Source of the DNA: an uncultured Woeseiaceae bacterium
Lineage (GTDB): Bacteria; Pseudomonadota; Gammaproteobacteria; Steroidobacterales; Woeseiaceae
Assembly (NCBI GenBank): GCA_947259985.1
Contig: CAMYOJ010000042.1
Span: 1 to 58,833, forward strand
Direction: 5' to 3'
Length of the DNA: 58,833 bases
The notes beneath the pieces were generated by a model. It ran no database searches. It was not told the origin of the DNA and saw only the letters and a program-made list of their open reading frames with translations. Below, in pieces: positions 6,968 to 15,447 of the stretch (position 1 is the stretch's first letter; every line of letters starts with the position of its first letter). The position numbers were made by a program, and so were the translations under genes.

Positions 6968-7816
6968 ATGAGACTGCCAGGTACACGTTCGTTCCTGCTA
7001 AGGGACCCGCGCTATTACCAGATAGCCGTACTGAGTTCGCTGCTGTTGTTCGGCGTATTCGTGCTGGACTTTGGCATTCACTGGCAAAATGCCGTGGTCA
7101 TCGTTGCGACGGCGCTTTGCGTTCAGTACCTCGGGAGTCGCTACGCGCAGCTACCCGGCTTCAATCCCCTGAGTCCCCTGATCACCTCGCTGTCGCTGAC
7201 TTTGCTGCTGCGAACCGACGAGCTGGTGATTGCGGCGATCGCCGCAAGCATCGCCATCGGCAGCAAGTTCCTGATTCGCGTTGGCGGCAAGCACGTCTTC
7301 AACCCGGCGAACGTCGCACTTGTGACGATGATGCTCGCAAGCGATCACGCCTGGGTCTCCTCAGGTCAATGGGGCAGCGCCGCCATCGGCGCGTTTACGC
7401 TTGCCTGCCTTGGCTTCCTCGTGCTGACACGCGCGCGACGTGCCGAGACGACAGTCGCGTTCCTGGTCTTCTTCGCAGCATTGTTGTTCGGCCGTGCCGC
7501 CTGGCTCGGCGATCCCCTGGCAATCCCGATGCACCAGCTGCAAAACGGCGCTCTCCTGATATTCGCGTTTTTCATGATTTCCGATCCGAAGACCACTCCG
7601 GATTCGCCCCGCGGCCGGATCCTGTATGCAGCGATCGTGGCTGCTGTCGCGTTCACGATCCAGTTTATTTACTACACGCCCAACGGGCCCATTCTCGCCC
7701 TGATCATGTCGGCGCCTTTCGTACCGCTGATCGACAGGTTCATGCGTGGCCGGCACTACCACTGGCTATCGCGGGACGCGCTTTCGGGCAAGCAGATTAA
7801 AGGAGCAATTCGATGA
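6968..7816 (+). CDS. RnfD/NqrB-family membrane protein (stand-alone)
   Basis: This 282-residue polytopic protein has about 8-9 helices. It shows the RnfD/NqrB signatures GGKHVFNPANVALV near residue 108 and FMISDPKTTPDSPRGR near residue 200. In RnfD and NqrB this fold sits in a Na+/H+-pumping flavoprotein complex and carries a covalently bound FMN on a Thr in an SGAT-like motif; I cannot find that motif here. No rnfABCGE or nqr genes are adjacent, so it is not a normal Rnf subunit. The next gene, a DUF2330 exported protein, overlaps by ATGA, suggesting a dedicated two-protein unit. Family placement is good, function unknown. Confidence 0.75.
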   Translation: MRLPGTRSFLLRDPRYYQIAVLSSLLLFGVFVLDFGIHWQNAVVIVATALCVQYLGSRYAQLPGFNPLSPLITSLSLTLLLRTDELVIAAIAASIAIGSKFLIRVGGKHVFNPANVALVTMMLASDHAWVSSGQWGSAAIGAFTLACLGFLVLTRARRAETTVAFLVFFAALLFGRAAWLGDPLAIPMHQLQNGALLIFAFFMISDPKTTPDSPRGRILYAAIVAAVAFTIQFIYYTPNGPILALIMSAPFVPLIDRFMRGRHYHWLSRDALSGKQIKGAIR

Positions 7817-9156
7817 AGATCCTGATCGCATTAATGGCAGCGACCCTGACTCTCATTGTCGCAACGACGGCGCAGGCATTCTGCGGATTTTACGTGGCGC
7901 GCGCCGATACGAGCCTTTTCAACCGTGCGTCCCAGGTCGTGCTCGTGCGCGATGGGGACCGCACGGTGATTACGATGGCCAACGACTTCGAGGGTGACGT
8001 CAAGGACTTCGCCGTTGTCATTCCCGTGCCGACGATGATCGAGCGCGAACAGATCAACGTAGGAGATCGCGCGATCGTGCAGCACCTCGATGCGTATACG
8101 GCTCCGCGCCTCGTCGAGTATCACGACCCCGATCCGTGCATGCGCTTCGAGAAGATGTACAACATGGCCGAAAACGACGCGGCCTTGCCCTCAGCTCAGA
8201 AGGAACTCAGGCGCTCAGCGCGATCACGCGGCGTGACGATCGAGGCGAGCTACACGGTCGGCGAGTACGACATCCTGATACTCGCAGCCGCGGAGAGCAA
8301 GGGACTCATCCGCTGGCTCAATGAGAACGGCTACAAGATCCCGCGCGGAGCGAAGAAAGTCGTGGACAGCTACCTCAGGCAGGACATGCGCTTCTTCGTC
8401 GCGAAGGTGAACCTCGAGGAACAGGCGAGCCTCGGCTACCAGTACCTGCGCCCGCTGCAGGTCGCGTACGAAAGCAACAAGTTCATGCTGCCGATCCGTC
8501 TTGGCACACTCAACGCCAGGGGCAAACAGGAGCTTTACGTCTACGCACTGACGCGGAGCGGACGTGTAGAGACGACCAATTACCGCACCGTAAAAATACC
8601 CAGCAACGTCGAGGTCCCCGAATTCGTGCAGGACGAGTTCGCCGACTTCTACCGTGCGATGTTCGAAAAGCAGACGAAACAACACAACGAGCGCGCCGTG
8701 TTCCTCGAATACGCCTGGGACATGGGATGGTGCGACCCATGCGCGGCAGACCCGCTTTCCGCCAATGAGTTGCGCCAACTCGGCGTCTTCTGGCTGGGCA
8801 GGCAGGGCGGACGCGAAAGCAAGATCATGGCGCCGCAGGCACAGAACGTTTTCGTGACTCGCCTGCACGTTCGCTATGACAGCGAGCACTTCCCCGAGGA
8901 CCTGATGTTCCAGGAAACCGGTGACCGGCAGAACTACCAGGGTCGCTACGTCATCCGCCATCCCTGGAAAGGCGCCACGACCTGCGACCTGACTCGCTAC
9001 AACGCCGACGTTCAGAAACGGCAGGAACGCGAGGCGCAGGCTTTGGCAAACCTGACGGGATGGGACATCGAGGACATTCGCAACAAGATTCCGTTTGCGA
9101 ACGACGGTGCGCCGGAACCCGAGAAAGAACCCTGGTGGAAACGCCTCTGGAGCTAG
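7813..9156 (+). CDS. DUF2330 exported protein
   Basis: This 447-residue protein has a cleavable signal peptide (about residues 1-23, ending TAQAFCGFYVA). The DUF2330 domain follows: FCGFYVARADTSLFNRASQVVL near the start, then FAVVIPVP and a YDILILAA motif near residue 150. Several conserved Cys are seen (CGF at about 24, CDPCAADPL near 315, CDL near 390), so disulfides are likely. The product should be periplasmic or outer-surface associated. It overlaps the RnfD-like gene by 4 bases. Its stop shares a CTAG with the stop of the convergent oxidoreductase gene. Function is unknown. Confidence 0.8.
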   Translation: MKILIALMAATLTLIVATTAQAFCGFYVARADTSLFNRASQVVLVRDGDRTVITMANDFEGDVKDFAVVIPVPTMIEREQINVGDRAIVQHLDAYTAPRLVEYHDPDPCMRFEKMYNMAENDAALPSAQKELRRSARSRGVTIEASYTVGEYDILILAAAESKGLIRWLNENGYKIPRGAKKVVDSYLRQDMRFFVAKVNLEEQASLGYQYLRPLQVAYESNKFMLPIRLGTLNARGKQELYVYALTRSGRVETTNYRTVKIPSNVEVPEFVQDEFADFYRAMFEKQTKQHNERAVFLEYAWDMGWCDPCAADPLSANELRQLGVFWLGRQGGRESKIMAPQAQNVFVTRLHVRYDSEHFPEDLMFQETGDRQNYQGRYVIRHPWKGATTCDLTRYNADVQKRQEREAQALANLTGWDIEDIRNKIPFANDGAPEPEKEPWWKRLWS

Positions 9157-10208
9157 CGGTACCGGCTTTGCAGCTTGTGCAGTTCTTCCTTGCCGGGGCT
9201 GAGTTCTTCATAGGGCAAATGCGCGAGCGGCGTATCGACATTCCCCATCAGCTCGTGCATTTCCTCGCGCTCCTCGTTGACGTACAGAAGGCCCGTCGTG
9301 ATTTCACCCGCATTAAAGCGATCGCGCAGGTATTTGAACGACGACGCCCGGCTGGTCGGGTCATACTCGCGGCTCAATTTGCGTAGCACAATCGTATCGC
9401 CGCCGCGCAGGTGGATCGGCATCGCCTCGCCCTCCGCGTACGCTGCCTTGATTTCCTCGGATGGATGGATGTAGTCGACGTTGATGACATGGTTATAGAA
9501 TTCGCGCGTATGCGCGTAGCTCTTGGTCGAGCCTTCGTGGTCGTTGAACGTGACGCAGGGGCTGATGACGTCGACGAGCGAAAATCCGCTGTGCAACAGC
9601 GCGCCCTTGATCAGCGGCACGAGCTGTTCCTTGTCGCCCGAGAAACTGCGTGCGATATAGGTAGCACCCAGGCTCAGCGCCGTGCTGACCGGGTCGATAG
9701 GTTCCTGCTGGTTTGGCAAGCCCTTCTTGGGCAGGCTGCCGATGTCGGCTGATGCCGAAAACTGCCCTTTCGTCAGGCCGTAAACGCCATTGTTCTCGAT
9801 GATGTAGCACATGTTCAGATTGCGACGAATCGCGTGCACGAACTGCCCGACACCGATGGACAGGGAGTCTCCGTCACCGGACACGCCGATGTAGGTCAGG
9901 TCGCGATTGGCCGCGTTGGCGCCCGTGGTCACCGACGGCATGCGGCCGTGCACCGAATTGAAGCCGTGCGACTGGCTCGCAAAGTAAGCCGGCGTTTTCG
10001 AGGAACAACCAATGCCACTCATCTTCGCCAGCATGTGCGGCTCGACGTTTAGCTCGAACACGGCCTGGATGATTGCCGCCGTCACCGAGTCATGGCCGCA
10101 ACCCGCGCACAGGGTTGAGACCGCGCCTTCGTAGTCCCGCGTTGTCAGTCCGAGCTCGTTTTTGTTGAGACCCGGATGTGTAATTTTCGGTTTGGCTATG
10201 TAACTCAA
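9153..10208 (-). CDS. 2-oxoacid:ferredoxin oxidoreductase, beta subunit
   Basis: This 351-residue TPP-binding subunit has CAGCGHDSV at residues 34-41, ligands typical of KorB-type enzymes. GDGDSLSIG at 111-119 and ENNGVYGLTKGQ at about 138-149 give the TPP/Mg signature. The length matches KorB rather than pyruvate synthase beta. With the alpha subunit it would oxidatively decarboxylate a 2-oxoacid (probably 2-oxoglutarate) to an acyl-CoA, passing electrons to ferredoxin; substrate is inferred from subfamily. It is the last gene of a three-gene operon and converges on the DUF2330 gene, sharing a CTAG at the stops. The symbol korB is possible but not certain. Confidence 0.88.
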   Translation of the reverse strand: MSYIAKPKITHPGLNKNELGLTTRDYEGAVSTLCAGCGHDSVTAAIIQAVFELNVEPHMLAKMSGIGCSSKTPAYFASQSHGFNSVHGRMPSVTTGANAANRDLTYIGVSGDGDSLSIGVGQFVHAIRRNLNMCYIIENNGVYGLTKGQFSASADIGSLPKKGLPNQQEPIDPVSTALSLGATYIARSFSGDKEQLVPLIKGALLHSGFSLVDVISPCVTFNDHEGSTKSYAHTREFYNHVINVDYIHPSEEIKAAYAEGEAMPIHLRGGDTIVLRKLSREYDPTSRASSFKYLRDRFNAGEITTGLLYVNEEREEMHELMGNVDTPLAHLPYEELSPGKEELHKLQSRYR

Positions 10209-10220
10209 CGCGCTCTCCCC

Positions 10221-12023
10221 TCAGGCTGCCCGGCCCTTGGCAATTTCGTCGAGGACCTTATCGACGACAAACCCCGAATTGATCGGCATACCGTTGTAGT
10301 GCAGCAGGGACACCAGCTTGTTCTGGTCGGCATCGATGTCATTGATCAGCAAAGTCCTGAGCTGCGCATCTCGATTCTGCTCGACAACGTAAACCACCTC
10401 GTGCTTGTCGATGAAGTCGCGCACGGCATCCGTGAACGGAAAAGCCTTCACGCGACAATAGTTCAGGCCGACATTCTGTTTCGCCAGTCGGTCCAGCGCT
10501 TCCCTGCACGCGCCGTCTCCGCTACCCAGCGTTAACAGCGCCGCCTTGTTCATCTTCGAGTAGCGAATCTCGGCCTCGGGAACCATGCCGCGCGCCGTTT
10601 CCCATTTGACGAGCAAGCGGTCGATGACCTCCTGGTAATCGTCGGAATTTTCGGTGTAAGCACCGAGTTTTGTGTGCCCCGAACCACGCGTGAAATATGC
10701 GCCCTTGGGATGCACGCCGGGAAGGGTTCGATACGGGATGCCGTCACCGTCGACATCGAGGTAACGATAGAAATTGTCCATCTTCTCTAGTTCTTCGGCG
10801 CTGTAGACTTTGCCGCGATCGGGAACGTAATTCTCGTCCCACTCGAGCTCCGGAATCATCCAGTCATTCATGCCGATATCGAGATCGGAAAGCACCATGA
10901 CCGGCGTCTGCAGGCGCTCGCTCAGATCGAACGCCTGTGGCGCCATGTAGAAGCACTCCCCGGGATCGGCCGGGAACAGCAACACATGCTTGGTGTCGCC
11001 ATGCGACGCGTAGGCGCAGCTCAGGAGGTCGCACTGCTGGGTACGCGTGGGCATGCCAGTCGACGGACCGGTGCGCTGCACGTTGAATATGACGGCCGGT
11101 ATCTCTGCGTAATAAGCAAGACCGATGAACTCGCTCATCAGTGAAATGCCCGGCCCGCTCGTCGGCGTAAACGAGCGCGCACCGTTCCAGTTGGCCCCCA
11201 GTACCATGCCGATAGCCGCGAGTTCGTCCTCGGCCTGGATGATGCAATAGGTTCGCTTGCCGGTCTCCGGATCGACGCGATACTGCGAGCAGAATGTCCG
11301 AAACGCGTCCATCAGCGAGGTCGATGGTGTGATCGGGTACCAGGCGCCCACGGTCGCCCCCGCGTAGACGCAGCCAAGACCGGCGGCCGTGTTGCCATCG
11401 ATAATAATGTGCCCGGCCGTGGCATCCATCTTCTCGACGCGCATCGGCAATGGGCAGGCAAAGTGCTCGCGCGCGTAGTCGTAGCCCAGCCGGATCGCCT
11501 CCATGTTGGACTGGACCAGGTGCTTCTTCGCCGCGAACGTCTCCTCGAGCAGCGTCGTGATGATATCGAGGTCAATGTCCAGTAGCGCGGCCACCGCACC
11601 GACGTACGCGATGTTCTTCATGAGGATGCGGGCGCGTGCACCGTCGAAATGTTCGTTGCACATTTTCGACAGAGGAATACCAATGACCGTGATGTCATCA
11701 CGGTTCAGCTGCCGGTTTCGCGGCCATGTTGAATCGTAAATGAGCCAACCGCCCGGCTTTACATCGGCCATGTCGTGCTCGTACGTCTGGGCGTTCATCG
11801 CCACCATGACGTCGACGCGATTCGAACGGGAGTGATAACCATCGCCTGTCACCCGAATCTCGTACCAGGTAGGCAGGCCCTGGATATTCGACGGGAAGTA
11901 GTTCTTTCCGACGACAGGCACGCCCATGCGGAAGATCGACTTGCGCAGCAGGCTGTTGGCGCTCGCGGAGCCCGTGCCATTAACCGTAGCTATCTTGATA
12001 ACGACGTCGTTTACGCTTGCCAC
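10221..12023 (-). CDS. 2-oxoacid:acceptor oxidoreductase, gamma-alpha fused subunit
   Basis: This 600-residue protein joins a gamma domain (residues about 10-185, with NGTGSASANSLLRKSIFRMG) to the alpha pyrimidine-binding domain (from about 215). The alpha domain contains AGATVGAWYPITPSTSLMDAF and QAEDELAAIGMVLGANWNGA. The gamma-alpha fusion plus a separate beta subunit is the KorAB layout. It ends 12 bases before the beta gene and starts 12 bases after the FAD/Fe-S subunit. In the TCA cycle it could replace or bypass 2-oxoglutarate dehydrogenase, yielding reduced ferredoxin. No pyruvate-specific delta ferredoxin subunit is present; the Fe-S function sits in the upstream gene. Confidence 0.88.
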   Translation of the reverse strand: MASVNDVVIKIATVNGTGSASANSLLRKSIFRMGVPVVGKNYFPSNIQGLPTWYEIRVTGDGYHSRSNRVDVMVAMNAQTYEHDMADVKPGGWLIYDSTWPRNRQLNRDDITVIGIPLSKMCNEHFDGARARILMKNIAYVGAVAALLDIDLDIITTLLEETFAAKKHLVQSNMEAIRLGYDYAREHFACPLPMRVEKMDATAGHIIIDGNTAAGLGCVYAGATVGAWYPITPSTSLMDAFRTFCSQYRVDPETGKRTYCIIQAEDELAAIGMVLGANWNGARSFTPTSGPGISLMSEFIGLAYYAEIPAVIFNVQRTGPSTGMPTRTQQCDLLSCAYASHGDTKHVLLFPADPGECFYMAPQAFDLSERLQTPVMVLSDLDIGMNDWMIPELEWDENYVPDRGKVYSAEELEKMDNFYRYLDVDGDGIPYRTLPGVHPKGAYFTRGSGHTKLGAYTENSDDYQEVIDRLLVKWETARGMVPEAEIRYSKMNKAALLTLGSGDGACREALDRLAKQNVGLNYCRVKAFPFTDAVRDFIDKHEVVYVVEQNRDAQLRTLLINDIDADQNKLVSLLHYNGMPINSGFVVDKVLDEIAKGRAA

Positions 12024-12035
12024 GAATCCGTTCTC

Positions 12036-13841
12036 TTATGCGCCAGCGACTTTCGGCTGGTCCTGTGGCGACTCATCGGCCGCATAAGGCACCAGCAGCT
12101 CCGACTTCTGCATGTCCCAGGCACCCGTTGGGCATCGTTCGGCGCACAGGCTGCAATGCACGCAGAGGTCTTCATCCTTGACCATGACGCGACCCGTCTG
12201 CGGCAGCTCCGCGGATACGTACAAGGCCTGGTCGAGATTTTCGGCAGGCGCCTTGAGCCTTGTCCTGAGGTCTTGTTCGTCGCCGTTGTCGGTGATCGTC
12301 AGGCAATTGACCGGGCAGATATCGAGGCAGGCATCACATTCGATGCACAGATTGGCCGCGAATACGGTCTGCACGTCGCAATTCAGGCAACGCTCGACCT
12401 CTTCGATCGTCTGCTCGGCCGTGAATCCAAGCTCGACCTCGATGTCCAGCTTCTTGAAACGCTTCTTGAGATCGACATGCGGCATCAGCCGGCGGGACGC
12501 CGGATTGTAGTCGTTTGAAAAACTCCACTCGTGCATGCCCATCTTCTGGCTCGCAAGATTCATGCCCATGGGCAGCCGGTCCTCGATGTTCTCGCCGTGG
12601 CAATATTTGTGCATCGATATGGCGGCCTGGTGGCCGTGCTCCACGGCCCAGATGATGTTCCTGGGCCCGAATGCCGAGTCGCCGCCGAAGAACACACCGT
12701 CGCGGGTGCACATCATTGTCGTCTCGTCCACGACCGGGCATTCCCATTCATTGAACTCGATGCCGATATCGCGCTCGATCCAGGGGAACGCATTGTCCTG
12801 GCCAATCGCGAGAACCACGTCGTCGGCGGGCATGAACTTCTCGCCTGTCACGGTACCGCGATCGATTCGGCCCTGCTCGTCGATGTTGTACTCCATGAGT
12901 TCGAAATTCATGCCGACAAGCTTGCCGTCCTCGTAGACGAACTCCTTTGGAGAATGATTGACGAGAATCTCTACGTTCTCCTCTTCGGCATCTTCGAGTT
13001 CCCAGTCCGAGGCCTTGAAGAAGCCGCGCGGCTTGCGCGCCATGACCTTGACGTCATCGGCGCCGAGGCGCAGCGACGTCCTGCAACAGTCCATCGCCGT
13101 GTTGCCGACGCCAATGATCAGCACGCGCCTGCCAATCGTCTTTGTGTGTTCGAACGCGACTGACTCGAGCCAGTCTATTCCGATGTGAATGCGGTCCGAG
13201 TCATAGCGGCCCGGTATCTCGAGATTCTTTCCGCGCGGCGCGCCCGTGCCGACGAAAACGGCATCGTAGCCTTCGCCAAGCAGGTCCTCGAGGCTGTCGA
13301 TCGGATGATTGAGCTTCAGGTCCACACCCATATCGAGGATGTAAGCAATCTCCTCGTCGAGCACGGCGGGCGGCAACCGGAACTGCGGGATATTGGTGCG
13401 CATCAGGCCGCCAGTCGTATCAAGCGCCTCGAAGATCGTGACTTCGTAGCCCAGCGGACGCAGATCGTTGGCAACGGTCAGCGACGCGCAGCCCGCACCA
13501 ATCAGTGCGACTTTCTTGCCGTTTGATCTTGCCGGTGCCTGCGGCAGGCGATCGGTGATGTCATCGCGATGGTCCGCCGCCACGCGCTTGAGACGGCAAA
13601 TGGCGACCGGTTTTTCCTCGACCCGGCCACGTCGACATGCGGGCTCGCAGGGACGATCGCAGACGCGACCGAGAATGCCCGGGAACACGTTCGACTTGCG
13701 GTTCTCCATGTAGGCATCACTGAAGCGCCCCTGGGCGATCATGCGGATATAGGCGGGAACATCAGTGTGGGCGGGACAGCCCCACTGGCAGTCTACGACT
13801 TTGTGGTAATAATCGGGATTGGCTGTATCCGTTGGCTTCAT
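12036..13841 (-). CDS. GltD-like FAD/NAD(P)-dependent oxidoreductase with ferredoxin domains
   Basis: This 601-residue protein is built in three parts. A GltD-type N-terminal Fe-S domain holds Cys in CQWGCPAHTDVP and CDRPCEPACRRG. A double Rossmann flavoprotein core follows (KVALIGAGCASLTVAND near 110 and RVLIIGVGNTAMDCCR near 240). The C-terminal part is ferredoxin-like with two 4Fe-4S motifs (CIECDACLDICPVNC near 500 and CVHCSLCAERCP near 560). It lies 12 bases upstream of the 2-oxoacid oxidoreductase subunits. The likely role is to move electrons between the KOR ferredoxin path and NAD(P)H. Coupling direction and any electron bifurcation are inference. Confidence 0.85.
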   Translation of the reverse strand: MKPTDTANPDYYHKVVDCQWGCPAHTDVPAYIRMIAQGRFSDAYMENRKSNVFPGILGRVCDRPCEPACRRGRVEEKPVAICRLKRVAADHRDDITDRLPQAPARSNGKKVALIGAGCASLTVANDLRPLGYEVTIFEALDTTGGLMRTNIPQFRLPPAVLDEEIAYILDMGVDLKLNHPIDSLEDLLGEGYDAVFVGTGAPRGKNLEIPGRYDSDRIHIGIDWLESVAFEHTKTIGRRVLIIGVGNTAMDCCRTSLRLGADDVKVMARKPRGFFKASDWELEDAEEENVEILVNHSPKEFVYEDGKLVGMNFELMEYNIDEQGRIDRGTVTGEKFMPADDVVLAIGQDNAFPWIERDIGIEFNEWECPVVDETTMMCTRDGVFFGGDSAFGPRNIIWAVEHGHQAAISMHKYCHGENIEDRLPMGMNLASQKMGMHEWSFSNDYNPASRRLMPHVDLKKRFKKLDIEVELGFTAEQTIEEVERCLNCDVQTVFAANLCIECDACLDICPVNCLTITDNGDEQDLRTRLKAPAENLDQALYVSAELPQTGRVMVKDEDLCVHCSLCAERCPTGAWDMQKSELLVPYAADESPQDQPKVAGA

Positions 13842-13947
13842 GCAGATGACAAACTGGCTCAGTCCCTCTTGCCGGGCCTGTGAAGGAGTCCCTTGATTGG
13901 CGCTAGCATAGCGGGATCGGGACGAAAGTAAACAATTTCGGCCCGGC

Positions 13948-15288
13948 TCAACGACTACGATTAAAGTGTAGCCGCTGCCCCGCGATACCCCCCGTCAATT
14001 TGCCGTCTCGATAGACGATCTCGCCATTGACGATCGTCGTGTCGATCGAGGACGAAAACTCGTGCCCCTCGAACGGTGACCAGTGACACTTGCAGAGCAG
14101 GTTCTTCTTGCTGACCTTGTACGGTGTCTCGAGATCGACAAGCACGAGATCCGCGAACCAGCCTTCACGGACATAGCCTCGATCGACGACGCCGAACAGA
14201 TCCGCGGACGCGTGGCAGGCACGGTCAACGAGCAGCTCGATGCTGATCTGGCCGTCCGCAACCAGGTCGAACAAGCTCAACACGGCATGCTGCACGAGCG
14301 GTAATCCGGCCGGCGCCTTGAAATACGTCGACGATTTCTCGCTGGCCGTATGCGGCGCATGGTCGGTCGCAATAACGTCGATGCGGCCGTCGTTCAGCGC
14401 GGCAAGCAGTGCCTGCCGGTCTTTGGCACTCTTGATCGCCGGATTGCACTTGATCTTCGCGCCGAGTCGATCGTATTGCGATTCGTCGAACCACAGGTGA
14501 TGCACGCAGACTTCGGCCGTGATGCGTTTCTCGGAACGATGCGCCTTCGCGAATAACGCCATCTCGATGGCCGTCGTCAGGTGCAGCACGTGCAACACGG
14601 CATCATGCCGCCTCGCGAGGTCCACGGCCATGCTCGAAGACGTCAGGCAAGCGCCGGCGGAGCGGATGTTGGGGTGTTCAGTAAAGGGCACACGCTCGCC
14701 GAATTCGGCGCGCGCCTTCGCCTCATTGTCCCAGATCGTAGGCGAATGTTCGCAGTGTGTGGCCACGAGCAACGGCGCATGCTCGAACAGCTTCTCGAGC
14801 GCCGCCGGGTCGTCGACGAGCATGTCGCCCGTGGACGCACCCATGAAAGCCTTGATGCCGCAGGCCTCGTCGACCTCGAGTGCCTTGATCTCTTCGATAT
14901 TGCGATTCGTCGCCCCGAAATAGAAACCGTAGTTTGCCGTGCAGCGATGTTCGGCGATGCGGTACTTGTCGGCGAGCGCCTCGCGAGTCGTCGTTTGCGG
15001 ATTGACGTTCGGCATATCCATGAAACTGGTAATGCCGCCGGCCGCCGCTGCCGCCGATTCCGTGGCAAGGTCGCCTTTGTTGGTCATGCCAGGCTCGCGG
15101 AAGTGCACCTGGTCGTCGATCATCCCGGGCATCAGGAGCTTGCCCGCCGCGTCGATCACTTCGACCCCGTCGGGCGCCGCGATAGCGCTGCCGATCTGCG
15201 CAATTCGTTCGCCTTCTATCAGCACATCGGCATCACGCACCTGGCCCTCGTTTGCGAGGCGAGCGTTGGTAATCAGTAACTTATCCAA
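13948..15288 (-). CDS. Dihydroorotase
   Basis: This 446-residue amidohydrolase would interconvert carbamoyl-aspartate and dihydroorotate in pyrimidine synthesis. GMIDDQVHFREPG at 55-67 has Gln60 where the usual first metal His of HxH stands; H62 is kept. Carbamylated-Lys candidate K146 is in GIKAFMGAS, with metal His in ATHCEH (about 178) and HVLHLTT (about 234), and catalytic Asp in IATDHAPH (about 310). The DDQVHFREPG form also occurs in a known dihydroorotase subgroup best known from Bacteroidetes, so activity is plausible. It stands alone between the KOR operon and the divergent threonine ammonia-lyase gene. Confidence 0.82.
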   Translation of the reverse strand: MDKLLITNARLANEGQVRDADVLIEGERIAQIGSAIAAPDGVEVIDAAGKLLMPGMIDDQVHFREPGMTNKGDLATESAAAAAGGITSFMDMPNVNPQTTTREALADKYRIAEHRCTANYGFYFGATNRNIEEIKALEVDEACGIKAFMGASTGDMLVDDPAALEKLFEHAPLLVATHCEHSPTIWDNEAKARAEFGERVPFTEHPNIRSAGACLTSSSMAVDLARRHDAVLHVLHLTTAIEMALFAKAHRSEKRITAEVCVHHLWFDESQYDRLGAKIKCNPAIKSAKDRQALLAALNDGRIDVIATDHAPHTASEKSSTYFKAPAGLPLVQHAVLSLFDLVADGQISIELLVDRACHASADLFGVVDRGYVREGWFADLVLVDLETPYKVSKKNLLCKCHWSPFEGHEFSSSIDTTIVNGEIVYRDGKLTGGIAGQRLHFNRSR

Positions 15289-15390
15289 GGCGAGGCTCTT
15301 GATTTCAGCAAGGCGTCGAATTCACGACAACGGGGGCCAATTATGAAAGGGTCCGGCACTGATTACCATGGAAAGCATGCAGCCGTTTCT

Positions 15391-15419
15391 TTGCGCCGCG
15401 CCGCGCTGTGTGCGATAAC
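15391..15419 (+). promoter_or_regulatory. Predicted promoter of threonine ammonia-lyase
   Basis: TTGCGC (15391-15396) and GATAAC (15414-15419) are spaced by 17 bases. The start point would fall near 15425, about 23 bases before ATG 15448. It argues against the longer frame from 15343. The -35 is only a fair match. Confidence 0.35.
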
Positions 15420-15447
15420 CGCCCTGTCGCTGGCATACCACAACCGA

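Noticed and set aside
15343..15447. Longer N-terminus for threonine ammonia-lyase
   Set aside because: The extension has no family resemblance, no ribosome site, and covers a plausible promoter.
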